This document shows, in pieces, positions 19,243 through 28,149 of a stretch of DNA of 45,039 nt. Made by a program: the position numbers and the translations under genes. The notes below the pieces were generated by a model. That model was not told the origin of the DNA and ran no database searches. It saw nothing but the letters and a program-made list of their open reading frames with translations. The stretch's first letter is position 1. Every line of letters begins with the position of its first letter. Source of the DNA: Acidobacteriota bacterium (lineage in GTDB: Bacteria > Acidobacteriota > Vicinamibacteria > Vicinamibacterales > UBA2999); assembly GCA_020851565.1 (NCBI GenBank), contig JADZCN010000107.1:1-45039 (forward strand), given 5' to 3'.

Positions 19243-20115
19243 ATGAGCAACCACACCCCCCAGAAGGATGAGTCCACCCCGAAAGACGTCTCCCGCCGCG
19301 AGGCGATGAAGACGGCCCTCAAGGCCGGCGCCTATGCGGCCCCGGTCATCATTGCCGCCAGCGTGCCCACGCCGGTCAGCGCTCAGGTGTCGGGCCCGAC
19401 CGGAACGCTCACGGGCATCGTGACCAACGCCGCCAACGGCGACCCCATCGCGGGTGCCACCGTGTCGGTGAACGGCGCATCGACAACCACCAACGCGAGC
19501 GGCGCCTTCACCCTGGCCAATGCACCGGCCGGCGCGCGCACCGTCACCACCACCGCGTCCGGCTTCACCACTCGTACTGACGCGGTGAACATCCCGGCGG
19601 GTGGCACGCTGAACGTCAGCATCTCCCTGGTGCCGACCTCCGTAGGTACGGGCGTCTCCATCGTCCTCACCTGGGGTGCACAGCCGAGCGACCTCGACTC
19701 GCACCTGGTCGGCCCCAACGGCAGCGGCGGGCGGTTCCACTGCTACTACGGCGACGAGAACCCGGTTCCATTCGTGTCGCTGGACGTGGACGACGTGACG
19801 GCCTTCGGCCCCGAGACCATCTCGGTAGCGCAGGTGTCGGGCAGCTTCGTCGCCGGCAGCTACAACTACTACGTTCACAACTACAGCGGAACGCCGGAGT
19901 TCAACGTGTCGGGCGCCGTCGTCACGGTGTTCGCCTCGGGCGCGCAGGTGGCCCAGTACCAGGTGAGCGGGGCGAGCGGCAACCCGGCCGACGACGTCTG
20001 GTCGGTGTTCCAGTTCAACCTGACGGCCAGCGGCGCCGGCTCGTCCATCACGCCGGTGCAGCAGTTCACGACCGTGCCTCCGACGCTCGGCCCGCTGCCG
20101 GCAAAGCGCCGGTAG
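19243..20115 (+). CDS. Exported protein with carboxypeptidase-regulatory and DUF2135 (YfaP-like) domains
   Basis: A 290-residue protein with an N-terminal SRREAMKTALKAGAYAAPVI segment (RR at 18-19) resembling a twin-arginine signal, cleaved perhaps after SAQ. Residues about 53-130 form a CarboxypepD_reg beta-sandwich (GTLTGIVTNAANGDPIAGATVSV). Residues about 138-245 form a DUF2135-like domain (VLTWGAQPSDLDSHLVGPNG ... VSLDVDDVTAFGPETI). In E. coli the DUF2135 protein YfaP is encoded beside YfaS and YfaT, whose homologues lie 3 kb downstream here. A hairpin terminator follows. A role at the cell envelope is likely; the precise function is unknown. Confidence 0.85.
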   Translation: MSNHTPQKDESTPKDVSRREAMKTALKAGAYAAPVIIAASVPTPVSAQVSGPTGTLTGIVTNAANGDPIAGATVSVNGASTTTNASGAFTLANAPAGARTVTTTASGFTTRTDAVNIPAGGTLNVSISLVPTSVGTGVSIVLTWGAQPSDLDSHLVGPNGSGGRFHCYYGDENPVPFVSLDVDDVTAFGPETISVAQVSGSFVAGSYNYYVHNYSGTPEFNVSGAVVTVFASGAQVAQYQVSGASGNPADDVWSVFQFNLTASGAGSSITPVQQFTTVPPTLGPLPAKRR

Positions 20116-20156
20116 CATCCGACGGCCACGCGCGTCGTGGCCTGGACGTTCCACCA

Positions 20157-20189
20157 GCTGTGGCTGCGAGCGACCCTCGCAGCCACAGC
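20157..20189 (+). terminator. Strong 14-bp stem terminator-like hairpin
   Basis: Arms GCTGTGGCTGCGAG and CTCGCAGCCACAGC pair perfectly around the loop CGACC, followed by CGTTTCT. It lies 41 bases after the DUF2135 gene and 29 bases before the PqqD-like gene. The T tract is short, so termination may be partial. Confidence 0.65.
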
Positions 20190-20218
20190 CGTTTCTGCCC
20201 TACCCCTCTCGCCCGGTC

Positions 20219-20527
20219 ATGACGGACTCCCAACCCGTGCCTCTCTCTCCAGACGCGCCACCCGCGCGCGATCCCCGCGTGCTGGACGAGCTGCTCGCCG
20301 ACGGCAGCATGGTGCTCTACCACACCGCGTCGCGGAAGCTGATGACCCTGAACCCCACCGCCGCCCTGGTGTGGGAGTACTGCGACGGCCAGCACAGCAT
20401 CGGGCAAATCACCGACGAGGTGCGCGCCGTCTTCCCCACGGTCTCGACGATTGCGGACGACGTCGTCGGCGTGCTGAACGACCTCCGGGCGCGCGAGATG
20501 CTCCGCCTGCCGCAGGCGCCCTCGTGA
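20219..20527 (+). CDS. PqqD-family protein (RiPP recognition element-like)
   Basis: A 102-residue protein with the PqqD fold signature: LYHTASRKLMTLNPTAALVWEYCDGQHSIGQITDEV, followed by a winged-helix end (VLNDLRAREMLRL). PqqD-like domains bind leader peptides or substrate proteins and present them to modifying enzymes. The stop overlaps the GTG start of the next gene (GTGA), which ties it to the HprK-like kinase. PqqD plus an HprK-like kinase plus a nucleotidyltransferase is a recurrent trio in peptide- and polysaccharide-modification loci. No lasso cyclase, protease or radical SAM maturase is adjacent, so the substrate is not evident. Confidence 0.88.
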   Translation: MTDSQPVPLSPDAPPARDPRVLDELLADGSMVLYHTASRKLMTLNPTAALVWEYCDGQHSIGQITDEVRAVFPTVSTIADDVVGVLNDLRAREMLRLPQAPS

Positions 20528-21387
20528 CCGACCGATCGCCGGACACGCGCGCGGAGGCCGTGCGCCGCAGAATCGGCCCGCGGAACGTCGCCGTCATCGT
20601 CCCGGACGCCGCGGATCGAGCGGCCGTGGAGTCCATCCTCGGCGGCTTTCCACGGATCGTCGAAGAGGCGCCAGACGAGACGACGTACGCCCTCCGGCGG
20701 GACGCGGCGGGCGCATGGGAGTTCTGGTCGGGGGGCACGCGCACACACCAGGCGACGACGCTCGAGGACGGCCTGCTGGCCCTCGAATGGCAGGTCGTAA
20801 CGGACCTGCTCGCGCAAACCGACGACAGGTTTCATCTGCACGGCGCGGCGCTGGCCGATCCATCAGGCACCCTCAGCGTGCTCGTGCTTGGTGAGTCCGG
20901 CGTGGGCAAGACCACGCTGACGCTCGCGCTGATCGCCGCCGGCTTCAGGCCCTACACCGATGACGTCATCCTGCTGGACCCCGAGAGCCTGATCCCCGCA
21001 ACATTCGAGCGCGCCTTCCACGTCGATGCGACGACCCGCGCCCTGGTCGATGCGCTGCCGCACGACCCGGCCTGGGAGGTGCCCGGCGTGCCCGACGGGT
21101 ACTTCCTGCCGGCAACGTGGGCACGGGAGCTGCTGCCGGTGCGGGCGGTCATCGTGCCGAAGGCGCGAGACCATGCGCGGCCGCTGCTCGTGGGCATGCC
21201 GGTTGCCGAGGCTGCCACGACCATCCTCACCTTCAGTGGGTCGCTCGAGCACGCGCCGGCCCTGGCATTGAGGACGGCCGCGCGGCTGACGGCTACAGCG
21301 CCCTGCTTCGCGCTCTACGCGGGCCCACTGGCGCGCACCGCGCAGTTCCTTGCGGAGGCGGTCGAGGGGCTCAGGCAGGGAAAGTGA
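20524..21387 (+). CDS. HprK-related kinase
   Basis: A 287-residue protein started at a GTG overlapping the PqqD stop. The Walker A is GESGVGKTT (123-131), and FHLHGAALAD precedes it. A YTDDVILLDP acidic motif follows, as in the C-terminal kinase domain of HPr kinase/phosphorylase, but the HprK N-terminal domain and the HPr-interaction signature are absent. Homologues near PqqD-like genes phosphorylate peptides or unknown small substrates. The C-terminus runs up to a repeat (AAGGCGGAAGGCAGAGGG) that separates it from the convergent nucleotidyltransferase gene. Confidence 0.82.
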   Translation: MTDRSPDTRAEAVRRRIGPRNVAVIVPDAADRAAVESILGGFPRIVEEAPDETTYALRRDAAGAWEFWSGGTRTHQATTLEDGLLALEWQVVTDLLAQTDDRFHLHGAALADPSGTLSVLVLGESGVGKTTLTLALIAAGFRPYTDDVILLDPESLIPATFERAFHVDATTRALVDALPHDPAWEVPGVPDGYFLPATWARELLPVRAVIVPKARDHARPLLVGMPVAEAATTILTFSGSLEHAPALALRTAARLTATAPCFALYAGPLARTAQFLAEAVEGLRQGK

Positions 21388-21410
21388 AAAGGCGGAAGGC
21401 AGAGGGAGTC

Positions 21411-22670
21411 TCAATCTTCACTTCTGCCTTTTGCCTCTTGCCTTTTGCCCTCTATCCTCCCCACCCTGAGGGCGAGCCTCTTTGCCGAGCCGACGATTGA
21501 GCTCCCCGCCTTGATGCCCCGATGCTCGAGGTACTCGCGGCCCGGCAGCAGCACCCAGCGCAGCACGCGGAGGCGGGCGCGCACACCATGGACACGGCTG
21601 AGCGCGGCGCCGAGCGGCCAGACGCCGGGGCCTTCGACGGTCAGGTCCGCCGACGGGATCCCGTCCACGTGGCGCATCAGTCGCCGCAAATCCCGCTGCG
21701 CCAGCGAGAAGGCCGACGCGGATCCGAGGCCAGCCCGGATGCGTTCCAGCTGCCCGTCGGTGATGGGCGCCGCGGCGTAGCGTCGTGCCGCCTCGAGCGC
21801 GGCGGTCACGGGCGCGGCCACGCGCAGGTCGACCGTGCGCGCCGCGACGTACGCCCAGTCGAGGCGCGGGCTCCGCAGGACGATGCGCGCGATGTCGTGG
21901 AGCCAGACGAGCCGGAAGTCCAGGTGCTTGGCCGCCAGGTGCGTGGTCACGTGGAGCAGCAGATCCTCGGGCGACATCACGCGTCCAGCCCCATCCGGGG
22001 CAGGCGTGGACCGCTCCCACACGAGGGCCGCATGGCGGCGAAGCGCCGCGGTGTAGGCCTCGTCCAGGTCCGTCAGGCGGCCGACGGCGAGCTCGAGGGG
22101 CGCGGGACGAAACTCGATGAGGGAGTCGAAGCCTTGGCGCGACGCGAACCAGCAGTAGTCGCGCGAGTCGATCTCGAGCTGCTCGTCCTCGACGTACGAC
22201 GGCGCATGGTCCACCTCCGCATAGCCCCGCTGCTGCAGGAGGTGGCCCATCCGCGCCACGTCGCGCGGGCGCACCAGCAGATCGAGATCGCTCAGCGGGC
22301 GGAGCGCGGGCGTTGGATAGTACGCGGGCGCGAGCTCGGCGCCCTTGAGGGGCATCACGTCGATGCCGGCCTCGGTGGCCGCGCGCAACACGGCCCGCAA
22401 TTCTTCCAGGAGCAGGCGGTTGCGGAAGTGCCGCGTCCAGTACGCCTCGTGCAGCGCGTCGCGCGTCGCCTGGTCCACGAGCACGTCGGGATGGCGGCCC
22501 AGCCAGTCGTGCAGGAGCGGCGCCACGCCCTGCCGCTCGGACGCGCGCACCAGGTACGGACAGTCGAGCGGCGTGCCCGCGCCGGCCGCCACGCCTCCGG
22601 TCTCCTCCACGCGCGTGGCAGCAATCAGCAGCGCGTTCTCGGCGACGAAAGCAGTGTGACGGTCGGGCAC
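21411..22670 (-). CDS. Nucleotidyltransferase family protein (NTP_transf_5-like)
   Basis: A 419-residue protein read from a GTG start. It has the polymerase-beta-like nucleotidyltransferase core of this family: LKGAELAPAYYP (108-119) and the metal-binding SDLDLLV (S127-D128-x-D130), then a helical C-terminal region (HVTTHLAAKHLDFRLVWLHDIARI). It is encoded convergently to the HprK-like kinase gene. Such proteins recur beside PqqD and HprK-like kinases, suggesting one modification pathway. The last residues (GKRQEAKGRSED) come from an intergenic repeat (GGCAAAAGGCAAGAGG), so the stop has probably been moved by repeat insertion. The substrate is unknown. Confidence 0.85.
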   Translation of the reverse strand: MPDRHTAFVAENALLIAATRVEETGGVAAGAGTPLDCPYLVRASERQGVAPLLHDWLGRHPDVLVDQATRDALHEAYWTRHFRNRLLLEELRAVLRAATEAGIDVMPLKGAELAPAYYPTPALRPLSDLDLLVRPRDVARMGHLLQQRGYAEVDHAPSYVEDEQLEIDSRDYCWFASRQGFDSLIEFRPAPLELAVGRLTDLDEAYTAALRRHAALVWERSTPAPDGAGRVMSPEDLLLHVTTHLAAKHLDFRLVWLHDIARIVLRSPRLDWAYVAARTVDLRVAAPVTAALEAARRYAAAPITDGQLERIRAGLGSASAFSLAQRDLRRLMRHVDGIPSADLTVEGPGVWPLGAALSRVHGVRARLRVLRWVLLPGREYLEHRGIKAGSSIVGSAKRLALRVGRIEGKRQEAKGRSED

Positions 22671-22714
22671 GCACGGGCTCCGGCGGGGTGGGAATCGAGC
22701 CGCGAGGCTCGGCC

Positions 22715-22720
22715 TATACT
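22715..22720 (+). promoter_or_regulatory. Probable -10 hexamer of the yfaT/yfaS-like operon
   Basis: TATACT lies 18 bases before the ATG at 22739 in the 68-base divergent gap with the nucleotidyltransferase gene. It is the only AT-rich hexamer there. No good -35 is visible 16-18 bases upstream. Confidence 0.4.
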
Positions 22721-22738
22721 AACAGCGCGCGCACCCGT

Positions 22739-23431
22739 ATGACGCCGACCTCGCCATCATCCCGCCTGCTCACGAGCGCCGTGCTGCTGGCGGCTCTCGC
22801 CGCCCCCGCCGCGGCGCAGGTGCGGCTGGCGGACGAGTCGGATCGCGCGGCCTTCCGCTCCTGGTTCGTGCTGCTCGCGGAGGCGCAGTTCGAACGCGCG
22901 GCGCCCGAGGTGACCGACTGCGCCGCGCTCGTGCGATTCGCGTTCCGCGAGGCGCTGCGCCCGCACTCGCCGGAATGGGCGCGGCTGGTGGCCCTGCCCT
23001 TCACCCCGCAGTTCCCCGATGTGCGGTCCGCGCCGAAGGCCACGGCCGGGCGCTTGCCGCTCTTCCGCGTGAGCAGCGACGCGCCCACCCGTTACGGTGA
23101 GTTCGCCAACGCGAAGACGCTCATCGCGCTCAACACGGTGCCCGTCGGACGCGACGTCGCGCGCGCCCGCCCGGGCGACCTGCTCTACTTCCGCCAACCC
23201 GGCCAGTCGCAGCCGGATCACCTGATGGTCGTCGTCGGGCGCTCGTTCTTCGACGAGGAAGGCGCCGACTGGGTCGTCTACCACACCGGGCCATCCGACG
23301 AGGGACCGGGTGAGGTCCGCAAAGTGCGGCTCGAGGCACTGGCGCGGCACCCTTCGCCACGGTGGCGTCCTTCACCGTCGAATCCCCAGTTCGTCGGCGT
23401 GTTCCGCCTCGCCGCCCTGCACACGCCATGA
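22739..23431 (+). CDS. DUF1175 (YfaT-like) exported protein, NlpC/P60-like
   Basis: A 230-residue protein with a signal peptide (RLLTSAVLLAALAAPAAAQ). The mature part has TDCAALVRFAFREAL with C61 and later GDLLYFRQPGQSQPDHLMVVVG with H161, an arrangement like the Cys-His pair of NlpC/P60 cysteine peptidases. This is the DUF1175 family, encoded next to alpha-2-macroglobulin genes in the E. coli yfa locus. The stop overlaps the start of the macroglobulin gene (ATGA). A peptidase or amidase acting in the periplasm is a reasonable inference; no activity is established for the family as far as I know. Confidence 0.85.
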   Translation: MTPTSPSSRLLTSAVLLAALAAPAAAQVRLADESDRAAFRSWFVLLAEAQFERAAPEVTDCAALVRFAFREALRPHSPEWARLVALPFTPQFPDVRSAPKATAGRLPLFRVSSDAPTRYGEFANAKTLIALNTVPVGRDVARARPGDLLYFRQPGQSQPDHLMVVVGRSFFDEEGADWVVYHTGPSDEGPGEVRKVRLEALARHPSPRWRPSPSNPQFVGVFRLAALHTP

Positions 23432-26400
23432 ACAGGAGGGTTCGCACTCCGCTCCTGGCACTGCTGCTGATCCTCGGCGGTGCCGCCACCCTCGCGGCTC
23501 AGGCCCCGGCCGACGGCGACGCCGAGAACCGTCCGGCCTTCTCGCTCTCCACGCGCGAGGTGTTCACGACGCGCGATGCCCCGCACTTCTACCTGACGTT
23601 CCGGCGCGTGCCGCAGCTGGACGTGCGTGTCTACAAGGTGCGGGATCCCTTCGCGTTCTTCGCCGGGCTGAGGGATCCCCACCAGTTCGGGACCGACGAG
23701 CCCTATGCGGTGCCGCAGGAGCGCTCGTGGATCGAGCGGTTATCGGACTGGAAACGGCGACAGCGATCCTCGCTCCGTAACATCGCACGCGCGCAGCTGA
23801 GCCGGCGCTATCGCGTGGAGCGACGGGCGTCCGCCGACAAGACCGAGGCCGCCCAGCGCGTGCAGCTGAACGTGAACACCTTCGCGCAGGTGCCGCTCCT
23901 CAACCCGGACCAGCTCATCACGTCGTGGCGCGAGCTGCTGCCGAACAACCGCGATGCGGAGGTGCGCCGTGTGCCACTGGCCGTGTCCGAACCGGGCGTG
24001 TACCTCGTCGAAGCCGTGCACGAGCTGCTCCGCGCCTACACCGTCGTGATGGTGTCGGACCTCGGCGTGGTGACGAAGAGCTCGCCCGGCCAGGTGCTGA
24101 TGTTCGCCGCCGATCGCTTCACCGGGGAGCCGGCGCCCTCCTGCGACGTCCGCGTGATTGCCGCGCAGAAGGCCGTGGCCGAGGGCACGACATCGGCCGA
24201 GGGCGTGTTCCTCGCGGAGCTGCCGGAGGGCACTGAGCAGGTGGTGGGCGTGGCGCGCTGCGGTGACGAGGTCGCGGCCACGGATCCCGGCACGTGGACG
24301 CTGACGCCGCCGGCACGCGAGCTGGTGGGCTACATCTACACGGACAAGTCCATCTACCGACCGGGCCAGACGCTGCACACCAAGGCCATCCTGAGATGGC
24401 GCGAGCGCGACGCGCTGGTGCCCTTCGGCCGGCCCGAGGCGGAACTCGTGGCCGCCGACCCGAACGACAAAGTCGTCTTCCGCCGGACCATCAGAACCGA
24501 CGGCTTCGGATCCATTGCTGCCACTTTCCCCCTGCCTGCGACGGCCGCGCTCGGCACCTACACGCTGCGGGTCCAAAGCGGCGACATGGTGGCCACCAGC
24601 GCGTTCGAGGTGCAGGAGTACCGGAAGCCCGAGTTCGAGGTCACGGTGACGCCCGCCTCACGCTTCGTCCTGCAGGGCCGCGAGGCACTCGTCACCGTGC
24701 AGGCCCGCTACTACTTCGGGCAGCCCGTCGCGGGCGGCCGGCTGCACTGGGTCGTCAACCAGCAGCCCTACTACTCGCCCCTTCGCTGGGACGATGGGCT
24801 GGAAGGGGGCGAGAGCAGCTACTGGTACGGCGATAACCAGACCGACCAGGGCGACGTACGGCTCGACGCCGACGGCCGCGCCGAGCTCCGCATCCGGCTG
24901 CCGGAGAGCGAGAACGCGCGCGACTACAGCGCGCGCATCGAGGCGCAGGTGACCGACGCCAGCGATCGCCAGGTGTCGGGCAACACCGTCGTGCACGCCA
25001 CGTGGGGCTCGTTCCTGCTGTCGGCGCGCCTGGGCAACTACCTCTTTCGCCCGGGCAGCCGTGCGGAGGTGTCGGTGCGCGCGGTGGACTACCAGGGCGC
25101 CCCGAGGGCCGGGGTCCCGCTGACCCTGGACCTCGACCGCCTCGAGTACCGCGAGGGCTACTACAGCGACCCTGTGGCCACGCGCGTCATGAGCACGACG
25201 GCGACCACGGACACCGAGGGCCGCGCGACCGGTGCCGTGACGCTGCCAACGGGCCAGTCCGGCAGCTTCCGCGTGACCATCACGGCCACCAGCGAGGGCC
25301 GCGCAGTGACCGAGCAGGTGTGGCTCTGGGTGCCCGGGCCACAGGACACCGACATCGCCGACGAGGGCGATCGGTACCTGGAGCTGCTGGCGGATCGCCG
25401 GACCTACGCGCCGGGCGACATCGCCCGCTTCATCGTGCGGGGCGAGCCCATCTCCGGTCCCATGCTCGTGACGAAGGAGGGCCAGCACGTCTCGTGGCAC
25501 CGCGTGCTGCGGCCCGCGGCCAGCGACGCCATCGAGGTCCCGGTGGAGCCGGGCGACGTGGGCGACGTGTACGTGAACGTCACGTTTATGCGCGAGGGAC
25601 GGCTCTACCGCGCCGAGCGGCGCATCGGCGTGCCCGCCACCGAGCGAACGCTGAACGTCACCATCACGCCGGACCAGGCGGTCTCCCGGCCGCAGGAGCC
25701 GGGGTCGTTCACGGTGCAGGTGACCGACCAGGCGGGCCAGCCGGTGCGCGCGCAGGTGAGCCTCGCCGTCATCGACGAGGCGGTGTTCGGCGTGCGCCCG
25801 GACGACACGCCCGACCCCACACGATTCTTCTACCGGCGTGAATACTCGCGGGTCGGCACGTCCTTCTCCCGGGAGTACTACTTCACGGGCTTCTCCGGCC
25901 GCGAGCGCCTGCAGCTGGCCGGCCGCCGGCGACGGCCATTCACCCTGGCCGACTTCAAGGGGGAGAAATCGCCGCAGCCCGCCGTGCGCAAGGACTTCCC
26001 GGACGCGATCTACTGGATCCCGGACCTCGTGACCGATGCCGCGGGACGCGCCCGCGTCGCGGTGAAGTACCCCGACGCGCTCACGACATGGCGACTCACG
26101 GCCCGCGCCATCACCGAGGACACGCGCGTGGGCGCCACGGTCGCCCGCACCACCACCACCAAGGACCTCATCGTCCGCATCGTGACACCGCGGTTCCTGA
26201 CCGAGGGCGACGAGGTGGTGATGCCGACCATCGTCCACAACTATCGCGAGCAGGCGCGCACGGCGTCCGTCGACGTGCGCGTGACCGGCCTCGATGTGGT
26301 GGGCGGCATGGCGACCACGGCCAGCGGCGTCGCCCTGGCCAGCGGCGCGGAGCAGCGCAACGATTGGCGGTTTGCGGCCGGCACACCTGGCACGGCCACC

Positions 26401-28149
26401 ATCACCGCCTCCGCCCGCACCGAGTCGGACACCGATGCGGTGGAACTGCCGATTCCCGTGCTGCCGTATGGGCTGCGCCGCGAGTCGGGGACGAGCGGAT
26501 CGATCGTGGGCGCGGGAGAAGGCACGGCCGAGGTCCTCGTGCCCGACACCGCCAACGCCGCAGGGCGCACCGTGCGCGTCACGCTCGCGCCGTCACTGGC
26601 CGGGTCGCTGCTCGGCGCGCTGGACTTCCTCACCTCGTACCCGTACGGCTGCACCGAGCAGACGCTCTCGAGCTTCCTGCCCAACCTGCTGGTCACCCGC
26701 GCGCTCACCGAGCTGAAGCTGGCACCCACGGAGCGCCTGGGCGCACTGGATCGGCAGATCTCGTCGGGGCTGCGCCGCCTGGCCGACATGCAGCACGACG
26801 ATGGCGGGTGGGGGTGGTGGAAATCGGACGGCAATCACCCGTTCATGACGGCGTATGCCGTCTGGGGCCTGGACGAAGCACGGCGGGCCGGCGAGCGAGT
26901 CCAGGAGTATCGCATCCAGAGCGGCGCCCGCGCGCTCGCGCGGATGTACGCGACGTACCCGCGCGCGGAGCCGGACCTCAAGGTCTACATGGCGTACGTC
27001 CTCCGCCGCAGCATGCCGGACGAGGCCGAGATCGTGTCGTACGGAGAAGGCGGCCCGGTCACCTATTCGCATGCCACGGCGCTCGACGACGTCTGGAACG
27101 CCCGCACGAGGATGAGCGCCTACGGCCGCGCGCTGCTCCTGGCGCTGCTGGACGAGGTGAAGGACGCGCGCGGGAACGAGCTGGCCGCTTCGCTCCTCGG
27201 CGAGGCGCAGACCCGGGGCGACTTGTCCTGGTGGGTCGCCGAGCGCGATGACTTCCTGTTCGACCGCACCGAGACCTCGGTGGAGGCCACGGCCTTCGCG
27301 GTGCAGGCGCTGGCGCGCCGCGACCCGCGAAATCCGGTCCTGGAGCGCGCGGTGCGCTGGCTGCTGCTCAACCGCACGGCCGGCTACTGGGGCACGACGA
27401 AGCAGACCGCGATGGCCATCTACGGCCTGCTCGGCTTCATGCAGGCCCGCGGCGAGACGGCGGAGCCGTTTGCCGCGGAGGTGTTCGTGAACGGTGCCTC
27501 GGCGGGCCGCCACACCTTCTCCGCCGCCGCGATGGCAGCGCCGGATCCCATCGTCATCGACGTGCCCGCGCGCGCGGGCGCCAACCAGGTCCGCGTGGTG
27601 AAGCAGGGCGCCGGCACGGTGTACTGGTCGGCGGCCGCCGCCTATTTCGACCCGTCCACGGCCGAGGGGCGAAGCGGCACGCGCCAGCTGGCCATCTCGC
27701 GGCGCTACGCGAAGCTCACGCCCGTGACCGTCCGCAACCGCATTGTCTATCGCGAGCAGCCCTTCACCGGGACCGCCGCACCCGGTGACGTGCTCACCGT
27801 GCGCCTCACCGTAGCGGGTTCGCCCGACTGGCGGTACCTGGTCGTCGAGGACCCGCTGCCCGCGGGCGTGGAGGCCATCCGCGACACCACGGCCTATCCG
27901 CTGGAGCGGCCCGATACCGTGCGGTGGTGGTGGGGATCGCAGGTCGAATACCGTGACGCGCGCACGGTGTTCTTCCAGGAGAGCTTCGACCAGGGGCGCT
28001 ACGAGTACGTGTACCTGGTGAAGGTCATCTCGGCCGGCACGTTCCGGGCCGTGCCCGCGCAGGCCGCGCCGATGTACATCCCGAATGTATTTGCGTCCTC
28101 CGAGCCGCAGACCGTGACCATCACCCTCCCGGCGGGCGGGCAGCCGTGA
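23428..28149 (+). CDS. Bacterial alpha-2-macroglobulin (YfaS-like) with thioester motif
   Basis: A 1573-residue exported protein with a signal peptide (LLALLLILGGAATLAAQ). It has the macroglobulin MG2 region (GYIYTDKSIYRPGQTLHTKAI, about residues 295-315), several beta-sandwich repeats, and the A2M domain around DFPDAIYWIPDLVTDAAG (about 855). The thioester site is GC1075-T-E-Q1078, followed by the alpha-alpha toroid (DDGGWGWWKSDGNHPFMTAYAVWGLDEA). Bacterial A2Ms trap attacking proteases through this thioester. It is coupled to the DUF1175 gene upstream (ATGA) and to a membrane protein downstream (GTGA). There is no obvious lipobox, so membrane anchoring, if any, would rest on the partner. 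Confidence 0.95.
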   Translation: MNRRVRTPLLALLLILGGAATLAAQAPADGDAENRPAFSLSTREVFTTRDAPHFYLTFRRVPQLDVRVYKVRDPFAFFAGLRDPHQFGTDEPYAVPQERSWIERLSDWKRRQRSSLRNIARAQLSRRYRVERRASADKTEAAQRVQLNVNTFAQVPLLNPDQLITSWRELLPNNRDAEVRRVPLAVSEPGVYLVEAVHELLRAYTVVMVSDLGVVTKSSPGQVLMFAADRFTGEPAPSCDVRVIAAQKAVAEGTTSAEGVFLAELPEGTEQVVGVARCGDEVAATDPGTWTLTPPARELVGYIYTDKSIYRPGQTLHTKAILRWRERDALVPFGRPEAELVAADPNDKVVFRRTIRTDGFGSIAATFPLPATAALGTYTLRVQSGDMVATSAFEVQEYRKPEFEVTVTPASRFVLQGREALVTVQARYYFGQPVAGGRLHWVVNQQPYYSPLRWDDGLEGGESSYWYGDNQTDQGDVRLDADGRAELRIRLPESENARDYSARIEAQVTDASDRQVSGNTVVHATWGSFLLSARLGNYLFRPGSRAEVSVRAVDYQGAPRAGVPLTLDLDRLEYREGYYSDPVATRVMSTTATTDTEGRATGAVTLPTGQSGSFRVTITATSEGRAVTEQVWLWVPGPQDTDIADEGDRYLELLADRRTYAPGDIARFIVRGEPISGPMLVTKEGQHVSWHRVLRPAASDAIEVPVEPGDVGDVYVNVTFMREGRLYRAERRIGVPATERTLNVTITPDQAVSRPQEPGSFTVQVTDQAGQPVRAQVSLAVIDEAVFGVRPDDTPDPTRFFYRREYSRVGTSFSREYYFTGFSGRERLQLAGRRRRPFTLADFKGEKSPQPAVRKDFPDAIYWIPDLVTDAAGRARVAVKYPDALTTWRLTARAITEDTRVGATVARTTTTKDLIVRIVTPRFLTEGDEVVMPTIVHNYREQARTASVDVRVTGLDVVGGMATTASGVALASGAEQRNDWRFAAGTPGTATITASARTESDTDAVELPIPVLPYGLRRESGTSGSIVGAGEGTAEVLVPDTANAAGRTVRVTLAPSLAGSLLGALDFLTSYPYGCTEQTLSSFLPNLLVTRALTELKLAPTERLGALDRQISSGLRRLADMQHDDGGWGWWKSDGNHPFMTAYAVWGLDEARRAGERVQEYRIQSGARALARMYATYPRAEPDLKVYMAYVLRRSMPDEAEIVSYGEGGPVTYSHATALDDVWNARTRMSAYGRALLLALLDEVKDARGNELAASLLGEAQTRGDLSWWVAERDDFLFDRTETSVEATAFAVQALARRDPRNPVLERAVRWLLLNRTAGYWGTTKQTAMAIYGLLGFMQARGETAEPFAAEVFVNGASAGRHTFSAAAMAAPDPIVIDVPARAGANQVRVVKQGAGTVYWSAAAAYFDPSTAEGRSGTRQLAISRRYAKLTPVTVRNRIVYREQPFTGTAAPGDVLTVRLTVAGSPDWRYLVVEDPLPAGVEAIRDTTAYPLERPDTVRWWWGSQVEYRDARTVFFQESFDQGRYEYVYLVKVISAGTFRAVPAQAAPMYIPNVFASSEPQTVTITLPAGGQP

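Noticed and set aside
20219..22670. Lasso-peptide or PQQ biosynthesis cluster
   Set aside because: PqqD-like, HprK-like and nucleotidyltransferase genes are present, but there is no asparagine-synthetase-like cyclase, no transglutaminase-like protease, no pqqA/B/C/E and no precursor peptide.
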